Of a stretch of DNA of 64,000 nucleotides, positions 55,824-64,000 are shown one piece after another. A model generated the notes under the pieces. It saw nothing but the letters and a program-made list of their open reading frames with translations, made no database searches and was not told where the DNA came from. Each line of letters starts with the position of its first letter. The first letter of the stretch is position 1. Source of the DNA: Clytia hemisphaerica (lineage: Eukaryota > Cnidaria > Hydrozoa > Leptothecata > Clytiidae); contig CACVBU010001153.1 of assembly GCA_902728285.1 (NCBI GenBank), positions 1,867,278-1,931,277 of the forward strand, given 5' to 3'. The translations under genes and the position numbers were made by a program.

Positions 55824-57678
55824 TCAATTCTTCAACCCATACAATTGTGAGGTGATATCAATTTCATCAATACCATGGATCAATATCAATGAACGGACTG
55901 AACGATGGGTTACACGTTTGGTTTTCTCGTTATTGTTTACATATTCGACATCAACTTCACGAATCTTTCCATCTCGACCATTGTTGACGTTCTGAATTCG
56001 ACCAAATTGATAAGTAGATGCAAGACTTGACTCTTGCTTTGTGAAAAGCACGATATCTCCAGTTTTTATGTCTGTGTCGTTGTTGAACCATTTTGGTTGA
56101 CTCATCAAGTTAGGTACATGAGCCGTGAGTGAGCCAGCACTCAAACCAAGTGTCGTAAATCTTTTTGTTTGTTCTAATGATCTTGTCGTAGTCATTAGAC
56201 ACAGATAATGGTTCTGTCGGTGATCTTTCATTGTTACGTCCAAGAAGTAGACGATTTGGAGTTAGTAGATCTGACATCTCGAAATGTTTATGATTTCCAA
56301 CAGCTAGTGGTAAATTGTTGATTGTGTTTGAGATGGTTGATGCAAGTGTTTCCCAATGCAATATGGATAGACGTTCTTTGTTGATAGATTTTTCAATTGA
56401 CTTCTTGATTTCAGATATCTTTCTCTCAACCCGACCATGAACATTATGTCCTCCAACAGGACACGTGGCAAATTCAATGTTGAGCTTGGAATGTAGATGT
56501 TGTTGAATATCGACGAGGTTCAATTCCATGGTTTCACATGCTTTTATTAGTTGACTTCCCTCATCCACAAGTAGCTTTTTTGGATAGCCCACTTCACATG
56601 CCAATCTTGTAAATGCTTGAAGAAAGGCAAGAGTGTCATAATTATCCATGACCTTGATTTTTGTTGATGTCGTTGTTGCACAGCAAAATACTACCAGCCA
56701 AATCTTGACTGTGGTTCGTTTGTGATGCTGGGAGTATGATAAGAATGGACCAGCCAGATCAGTCATTGTGGTGTAGAAAGCAGGTGCAATTTTGAGATTA
56801 TCCTCTGAGAGAGGACCCATGATGACATTGAACTTCCGCTTTAGCAGGTAGCGACATCGTGGACAGGATGATCTGACCATCTTGACCAGTGATCGTCCTT
56901 CTAAGATATAACATTGCTGAAGAACGTAACGCCATGTTGTTTCCTTTCCTGAGTGCATAGCGGTGGGGTGATTCCAATGAATGTCCATAATAATTGAATA
57001 TGCCAATGGGGAATTCTTGTCGACAAGTGGGACGCAAAAGGTTGAAGCAGTGAGGTCCTTCATCGTGGATGTTGCCTTTCCAAGTGTAGAGATTTGATCG
57101 GTTGGCAGGATACGTCCAGTGAAGTAAAGAATTCCATCCTTTTCCTCTGAGATCTTCTTGAACTTTGATCGATCGTTGAAGTGCTTCACCTCTTGTGTTG
57201 CCTTCTTGAAGAAGTATTGTCTGGAGTTGCTGATATCCTCATCGGTCAAAGATGGTAATTGATTTAGAGGATTGATTTTAGAAGTTATGGTAAATTTCTT
57301 TCGAAGAGCATTGATGTATTTGATGACATATCCCATGATTCTGATGACCGTGTGAAATCTTTTGAAGTTGGGATCCAACAAGTAGCATGATAACTTGTAC
57401 CTGTCTGATATAGCCTCAGGAAGTGTTAGTTTTGTGGAGGAAATGAAGCAATTGATAACTTCTTTTCGATCATCATCCCTTGATTCCTTTTTCATGAGTT
57501 GTTTCTCCTGAGCATTGAGTGAGATTTCCTGAACTGATTGGTCTGGAAATGTTGATGCGTCTTGATTCATCCATGGATATCCTTGGATCCAGTGAGAATT
57601 TTGATCTATTTCTTTGATTGATTCACATCTTCTTGTGCCCAAGTCTGCGATCATGTCTTCGGACTTTAAGTATTCCAT
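55824..57678 (-). pseudogene. BEL/Pao integrase, frameshifted
   Basis: The main ORF (56110-57678, 522 codons) has the HHCC zinc finger (HWNHPTAMHSGKE, SSCPRCRYLLKR), then the DDE core: TDLAGPFLSY (Asp), VDEGSQLIKA (Asp) and VHGRVERKISEIKKS (Glu). A GTGA tandem duplication at 56125-56132 shifts the frame near its end. The second ORF (55824-56243) encodes the C-terminal BEL domain (WFNNDTDIKTGDIVLFTKQE). The copy at 63051-63989 lacks the duplication and reads through, showing that this break is a private lesion or an assembly error. Confidence 0.9.
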
Positions 57679-58937
57679 TCATTGATATCTGTGAATCGGT
57701 GTATTTCTGAAACTCTATTTCTTGTCCATTGCTTGAGATTCAGGTTGTCATTGCTAATCCAATATAATGTGATCTGTGAATCTGTGAATTTTATGGAAGA
57801 CTTGTGCTTGTCTTTGAGGGCTTGTTTGATGGTATGTCCTGAATGAGCATTGATCATTGAAGCAAACAATTCAGCCCTTGGTTGGGTGTACTCTTGTGAA
57901 ATCAGTTTTGAACGACCAAATATGAGTTGACACGAATGCAATCCATTTTTCCTTTGGAATCTGACATAAATAGCGATACAGACAAGATATTTGCTGGCAT
58001 CACCAAATTCAAGTGTCTGGATGTCCAAGTTTGCTGCATCGTCTGGGATGATTGCACGTTTGAATCTGACTTTCTTGATTTCATCCATCATCTCGAAATG
58101 ATTGATCCAGAGACTTCTGAGGTTATCTGGAAGGACGTCATCCCAATCCATCTTTCTTTTGACCAGATCGTGGAGGTCCAACTTCATGGTTGCTACAATT
58201 GGAGTGATAAGTCCGGTGATGTCATATAACTCTGCAACTTTGGCAACACATTGACGTCGAGTTAGATCCTTTGGGATTGTAGATTGCAGTGTTGGTTTTC
58301 GCCCTCGTGACTTCTTGGCAAAGTTGAGCTGTTGTACATCAAGTGAGATTTCGTCTTCATGAGGGAACCATCTAAGTCCAGCCACTGATACTGTTTCTCC
58401 ATCATTTGATAGTGATTCTTGTGGTCTTTGTCCAGAGAAAGTGAACCCTTTTAGACTGAAATCACCATGACTGATGACAACTTCAAGATCGTCTGCCAGT
58501 TTGTGGGCCAAGTTGACTGTTGGTGCTCCTGATAGGCAATCGTCGACATACACATCATTTGAAACTATTTGATGGATTTTAGGATACTCATCTTTGAACA
58601 GTCGTGCAGTTTCCCTCAATCCTCTTTCTGCTTGATTGCCACTTGATTTGATTCCATATATGAGGGTTTTGATCACTTTTTCTTCTGGTGGCTTTGTAGA
58701 GTCGAGCTGATCTTGCCAAAGGTAACGCTGAAGACCCCAGTGGCTTGGATGTAGTTTGATTGAATTGTGCATTTTTTGAACATCTGTGTGGAAAACCACG
58801 GAGTGACACCTCCACCGCACGAAGATGTCAACAAGACGGTTCATGTTATTCCTTCCCTTGGCGAGATGGTCATGGATGCATCGAATACCACCCGACATGG
58901 TGTTGATACTGATGATTCTTTCCAAACAGCGCGCCAT
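57666..58937 (-). pseudogene. BEL/Pao reverse transcriptase and RNase H
   Basis: The RT palm has FHTDVQKMHNSIKLHP (first catalytic Asp) and NDVYVDDCLSG (YVDD box). RNase H follows: EFGDASKYLVCIAIY (Asp), PRAELFASMI (Glu) and IKFTDSQITLYW (Asp). The frame breaks at the start, near 58890, after VVFDASM, and at the end near 57670, where the WxYxxSEDMIADLGTR block begins in another frame. Confidence 0.9.
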
Positions 58938-60820
58938 GGGATGTAATTTTGTAGATTTGATTGCGCCAATGACTGTTGCATTTCCTTCGGGAGATTTTTG
59001 ACATAGTCGACGTAGCCAAGTTTTTGGAGTTTGTGTTCGGAGTTAATGATGTCATCTTTGTCATCAGGGTTTTTGACGAGTCTGTGAAGCTGTTGATTAT
59101 ACACTTTGAGAGCAATGCCTCGATTTGGAGATAATCTGCTTGGACTGTCCATGAGTGGAAGAGTAGCAATTGACTGGTGGTTTTGTATGTCCACTGTGAC
59201 GGAATCATCTATGAATTGTTGTTCAGTTTCTTCTTTGATGCTCATGATCTCGTTGGTGAGGTTTTTGCATTTGGCACATCCTCTGCAACTGACGCAACGA
59301 AAAGTTTGTTCACTTCCAGCACGTTCTGCTTCGTTGAAGGTGTTGATTGTTGATTGTTCATCATCAAAATGATTACTCTTACTGTTGAAGACGTCACCAA
59401 TTTGTGATAGATAACCGAGTAAACGAATGTCTGGATTAACGTCATACCCATTGTGAAAAAGACGAAGTTGGTTTGATACAAAGTGTGTTGATAAGTGTGC
59501 TGCACCAATCCTGTTGAAGACCTCATGAGGTCCCCCAATGATGCCAAATGAACCATCTGTGTTGACGAACTGTGATCTGTATATGGTAAGTCCGGATGGT
59601 AGTTGAAAGACAGGTTCTGGAAAATAGCGATTGTACTTCATCCCAATCATGAAATCTACATCACCTCCGATTGATTTAGGAACGCTAGGAAGGAATTGAA
59701 TATTGTTACCTTCCTTGATGTAGCAATCTTTGATGTCATCGTAAACTTTTCCCTGTAGTGGATATTGTGGAAAGGTTTCAGTGATACGATCCATACATGG
59801 GCCAATCATCACGGCTTGTGATCCATGGCTGAGTGGAATTGATATTTTGTAGATACCACGTCTTGATACATTCTTTGAGCCACCAACACCATTCATTTCG
59901 ACTTCGTATGATGAGTGTTTGACAGCGTTGGGTCCCAGGTGTCTGACTGCTTCGAAGCGACTGACAAAGTCACTGCAGCCAGTGTCGTAGAAGATCGTGT
60001 ACGTTCGCTTGTTGATGCAGATTGACTGTAGCATAAAGATAGCATTGTTTGAGTCATCCACTTGTTGATGATGATTTGATTTGAATGTACTATGATAAAT
60101 CCTGATGTCCTTTGAATAGGTTGGTAGTGGATGTTTTCGGATGCAAACGTCCTTGTAGTGTTCCAGGATGTCCTTGTTGACTTGTTCCAGCTTGTGTTCG
60201 TCGCAGACAAGGATATGCTTCTTGATCTTTTCATTAGCGTGTGACGGATGTTGACAAATAAATCTGTGTTGACATCTCCCTTCATTGTGTTTGCCTGTGC
60301 TGATCTTCGCTCCAGGGTAGAGGCATTGATGGCACAGGCTGTTGTCTTTGAGGAACTTCAGACGTTGGTCGGCTGTCATGTCTACGAACGTCTTACACGA
60401 GAAGTATTGGATCAGCTTGGTGTTCTTCGGGCCATTGGTCGGAACGTGATCATTGGCACCACAAATGAAGCATGTTGACAATGATGGTTGTTGAGGTGGT
60501 GTTGGTTGTCTTGGTTGTTGACCAAAGTAGGATGATCCTCTTCCTTTCTGCCTTCCATCTTTATCCTTGTCTTTCCCAGGGGTGGTGCCAACATTTGAGT
60601 GAAGGATGGTAACTTGTTGTTGGATTTTGATCTCCTTCTCCAAAAAGTCGATCATGAGCTTCCATTTATATTTTCCCTCTCTCGGATTGTCACAGCTGTA
60701 TGTAAGCCATCTCATCAGTCTGCTTTGGCCCAACTTGTTTGAGAGGTGTGTAAGTGCGTCCCCATAGTATAATTCATTCTCGATGTGATGCGTTGAGGCT
60801 AGAAGCATCAAATCTCGCAT
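58841..60820 (-). pseudogene. BEL/Pao gag C-terminus, protease and start of RT
   Basis: 659 codons. The first part completes gag and has zinc knuckles (CFICGANDH; then CHQCLYPGAK, HNEGRCQHRFICQHP). An aspartic protease follows with the active site FYDTGCSDF. The BEL-type linker is next, and the RT start (VWKESSVSTPCRVVFDAS). It ends prematurely at a frameshift. Confidence 0.9.
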
Positions 60821-62091
60821 GGTATTGACGATTTTGCTGAGCGATTCTGTGATTGGTTGAGTCTTTAACCTTCATATCAATGGATGTGAGGGTTGCGAGC
60901 TTTTGCGAAAGTAGTAGCTTTCGGTCTCCAAAGGCGTCCTTGAGTCGAAGCCAGATTTCATCGATGTCATTTACGTTCTTAACAAGTTCAAACGCATGTT
61001 TTCCAAGGTGATTGTTTTTCACAAAGTCTGGTTGTAAGGATGTTGGTACGTGATCAGAATAAAGTTTTTTGAAGTTGTCAATGAATGTGTAAATATCAAT
61101 CTCAGCTTCGTAACCAATGAATTTGGGCAATTTGATATTTAGTTGAACCTTTTTGAAGGAGTCAAGTTTATCAAGTTCTCGAGATTTCATTTCATCGTTT
61201 ATGGTCTTTTCATACTGTTGAGCAGATTTGTGAAGTGTGAATTTGTTTCTGAATAATTTGGACATAGGTAGCAACCTCATTAATTGTTGAAGAGTATGGC
61301 TTACCATATTTTTGTTCGTAGTTTTCCAGAGATTCTTGATGGTCTTGGAGTAAGAAACGTAGCTCTCTATCCTTATCTCTGTATTCTTGCGGAGCGCCTG
61401 GATGTCAGTGATGATGCAACGTTTCATGACATCAGTCGATTGTTTGATTAGAGGTGGAGCAAAGTCTTGAATGATGTCAAGGATTTCATCTTGATAGCCA
61501 ATGAGCGAGAACAACAATGCTTTAACTTCTGGTTTACCGTCCATTTGGATGACTTGGTCGGACGACGGTTGAAGTTGGTCGGACGACAGTTGAAGTTGGT
61601 CGGACGACAGTTGAAGTTGGTCGGGACGACAGTTGAAGTTGGTCGGACGACAGTTGAAGTTGGTCGGACGACAGTTGATGAAGTTTGGTCGGACGACAGT
61701 TGAAGTTGGTCGGACGACGGTGAGTTGAAGTTGGTCGGACGACGGTTGAAGTTGGTCGGACGACGGTGAGTTGAGTCGGACGAAGTGAGTCGGACGACAA
61801 GTGAGTTGAGTCGGACGACAAGTGAGTTGAGTCGGACGACAAGTGAGTTGAGTCGGACGACAAGTGAGTTGAGTCGGACGACAAGTGAGTTGAGTCGGAC
61901 GACAAGTGAGTTGAGTCGGACGACAAGTGAGTTGAGTCGGACGACAAGTGAGTTGAGTCGGACGACAAGTGAGTTGAGTCGGACGACAAGTGAGTTGTAT
62001 CACTTACGGTTGAGTTGAGTTGAGTCTTATTCCCAGTGTTTCCATAAGTCTTGAAGTTGAAACGATTTTTCGGTCTCAAGTTATAACTCAT
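60774..62091 (-). pseudogene. BEL/Pao gag with heptad repeats and DUF1759-like domain
   Basis: It starts MSYNLRPKNRFNFKTYG at 62091, then two arrays of 21-bp repeats give seven-residue repeats (THLSSDS and LSSDQLQ types, 61555-62000). The capsid-like part follows: LPKFIGYEAEIDIYTFIDNF and WLRLKDAFGDRKLLLSQKL, typical of BEL/Pao gag (DUF1759). The reading frame changes in the repeat region and again near 60840, so the ORF is split over two frames. Confidence 0.85.
61555..62000. repeat. Two 21-bp minisatellites in gag
   Basis: 61785-62000 has about ten exact copies of GTCGGACGACAAGTGAGTTGA. 61555-61780 has about ten related copies (GTTGAAGTTGGTCGGACGACA) with small indels. As 21 is a multiple of three, all frames stay open and encode heptads. 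Confidence 0.93.
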
Positions 62092-62204
62092 CTACCAAAC
62101 AGCGGTTGGTCGGTGAATGTTGATTGAACAGTGCGTGATGTGGTGATGCATCAGTTTATGTTGATAACGGTTAGAACTAGCTGGAACTAGAACTAGTTGG
62201 CACC

Positions 62205-63010
62205 TGTGNGGGTCAGAGATGAGCAAACAGGAGTCAATGAAGGTAGGCGGAAGCCGTGTTCGTAACGGTTAACACTGTAAAGTGCATTGGATATGTTCAA
62301 ACTGAAATAGAAAATTGAACAAAAACTAAGTCCTAATGTATATATGAAAATAAAGTAAAATTGAAGTTTGAATGACAAAGTTCTATGTGTAAGCTAAGTA
62401 TAATTGAATGCTAGTAGAAAAATAAGTAATGAAAATGTATCTTAAACCTAATAGCCACTGTAATAAAGCAAAAGGCAAAGGAAGGGAAAGCAAAAAGAGA
62501 AAAACTCACCAGCTGGCCTGAATGTGAAAGCTGTGTAGGCAGCATGTACACAGGGTGTGTTTGACTAACACCAAGTGTATGAAAAGTGACTAAGTTTGCA
62601 TTGATAAGAGACTAATTTGATGTTGACTCCTTGAATGTCTCTGTTGAAGTGAGGCAAGTGGCTGAAATGACCTCTATTTATGCATTCTGCAGAACAGATG
62701 CATAAATTACAGACCAAAAATTAATTTGACAAAAAATGAAATAAATTAGTGAAAATGCAAAGTAGATATTGAATTGACATAAATTAATGAATAAAATACT
62801 GACCAAACATATAAATTTCACAAAACTAAAGAAAAATACCAAAAGTGGTAGAAAAGTGTGTAAATTGCAGACCAAACTGAAAAATGTAAACAAACATGAC
62901 AAAAACAAATGAAGACACAGAAAATGACACTGTGAAAAATGGTGGGAGTGTTGTTTGGGACTCTGAGATTTTGAGAACTTAAGGTTGCCTGCCTTAACAC
63001 TCCCCCAACA
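62205..63010 (-). repeat. BEL/Pao LTR shared by two internal regions
   Basis: 806 bp, near-identical to 54950-55760, with an ambiguous base at 62209. It is the 5' LTR of the left element and also directly follows the integrase end of a second internal region at 63011-64000. Confidence 0.92.
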
Positions 63011-64000
63011 GAATGAAAATTTTTTTTTTTTGTGATTATAAACTAAGGATTCAATTCTTCAACCCATACAATTGTGAGGTGATATCAATTTCATCAATAC
63101 CATGGATCAATATCAATGAACGGACTGAACGATGGGTTGCACGTTTGGTTTTCTCGTTATTGTTTACATATTCGACATCAACTTCACGAATCTTTCCATC
63201 TCGACCATTGTTGACGTTCTGAATTCGACCAAATTGATAAGTAGATGCAAGACTTGACTCTTGCTTTGTGAAAAGCACGATATCTCCAGTTTTTATGTCT
63301 GTGTCGTTGTTGAACCATTTTGGTTGACTCATCAAGTTAGGTACATGAGCCGTGAGCCAGCACTCAAACCAAGTGTCGTAAATCTTTTTGTTTGTTCTAA
63401 TGATCTTGTCGTAGTCATTAGACACAGATAATGGTTCTGTCGGTGATCTTTCATTGTTACGCCCAAGAAGTAGACGATTTGGAGTTAGTAGATCTGACAT
63501 CTCGAAATGTTTATGATTTCCAACAGCTAGTGGTAAATTGTTGATTGTGTTTGAGATGGTTGATGCAAGTGTTTCCCAATGCAATATGGATAGACGTTCT
63601 TTGTTGATAGATTTTTCAATTGACTTCTTGATTTCAGATATCTTTCTCTCAACCCGACCATGAACATTATGTCCTCCAACAGGACACGTGGCAAATTCAA
63701 TGTTGAGCTTGGAATGTAGATGTTGTTGAATATCGACGAGGTTCAATTCCATGGTTTCACATGCTTTTATTAGTTGACTTCCCTCATCCACAAGTAGCTT
63801 TTTTGGATAGCCCACTTCACATGCCAATCTTGTAAATGCTTGAAGAAAAGCAAGAGTGTCATAATTATCCATGACCTTGATTTTTGTTGATGTCGTTGTT
63901 GCACAGCAAAATACTACCAGCCAAATTTTGACTGTGGTTCGTTTGTGATGCTGGGAGTATGATAAGAATGGACCAGCCAGATCAGTCATTGTGGTGTAGA
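63011..64000 (-). mobile_element. Second BEL/Pao internal region, partial
   Basis: Integrase coding sequence (63051-63989, 312 codons, open to near the window edge) nearly identical to the left copy, from TDLAGPFLSY to the stop. It is intact where the left copy has the 4-bp duplication. The rest of this element lies beyond the window. Confidence 0.92.

Larger units (their letters stand above)
54950..63010 (-). mobile_element. BEL/Pao LTR retrotransposon, frameshifted
   Basis: Two LTRs (54950-55760 and 62205-63010) bound about 6.4 kb of gag-pol on the minus strand. Order is gag (with zinc knuckles), protease, reverse transcriptase, RNase H, integrase and a C-terminal integrase domain, as in BEL/Pao. 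LTRs start TGTTGGGGGAGTG and end CTCTGACCCCACA (TG...CA). Frame breaks occur near 60840, 58890, 57670 and 56130. The neighbouring copy shares the 62205-63010 LTR. Confidence 0.93.

Noticed and set aside
61785..62018. Plus-strand ORF of SRTTSEL repeats
   Set aside because: Antisense translation of the gag minisatellite.

Overview
This is AT-rich metazoan nuclear DNA. The host genes have GT-AG introns, and the region is dense in LINEs, a P-type transposon, a BEL/Pao retrotransposon, SINEs and many inverted-repeat DNA elements. The mix would suit a cnidarian or another marine invertebrate, but nothing here fixes the species. The one ambiguous base (62209) and several indels in young repeats suggest a draft assembly.

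Host genes. Four genes are recognised, all on the minus strand: NHP2 (7196-7666), ENDOV (5782-6804), a coiled-coil protein resembling the N-terminal part of MAD1 (1175-4471, four exons, running towards the left edge) and a complete cytohesin Arf-GEF (26683-40119, 15 coding exons rebuilt with consistent splice phases). A small FAM167-like ORF (43523-43798) and a possible first exon on the plus strand (44603-44638) are less certain. NHP2 and ENDOV are intronless and lie head to tail 390 bp apart. NHP2, ENDOV and the MAD1-like gene each have a good 3' splice acceptor 22-40 nt before the start codon, an arrangement typical of spliced-leader trans-splicing or short 5'-UTR introns.

Mobile DNA by region. 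11.7-18.7 kb is a nest: a hairpin MITE is split by another MITE and by a PHD/EN/RT LINE, and the LINE holds two further elements. Target duplications and an intact second MITE copy at 43.9 kb resolve the layers. 18.8-28.7 kb is a series of inverted-repeat elements, several built almost entirely from one short motif repeated in both orientations. The cytohesin introns hold a ~182-bp satellite, a 104-bp tandem repeat, hairpin MITEs and a 66-bp in-frame partial exon duplication. 45.0-50.6 kb holds large foldback elements, one of them inserted in a LINE ORF1. 51204-54686 is a P-element-like transposon with 8-bp target duplications, long terminal inverted repeats (TIRs) and an unbroken three-exon THAP transposase. 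54950-63010 is a BEL/Pao element with near-identical LTRs but a frameshifted gag-pol; the integrase end of a second copy follows (63011-64000) and shares the LTR.

Exon coordinates, splice phases, TIRs and target duplications were read directly. Family names come from remembered motifs, not from a search.
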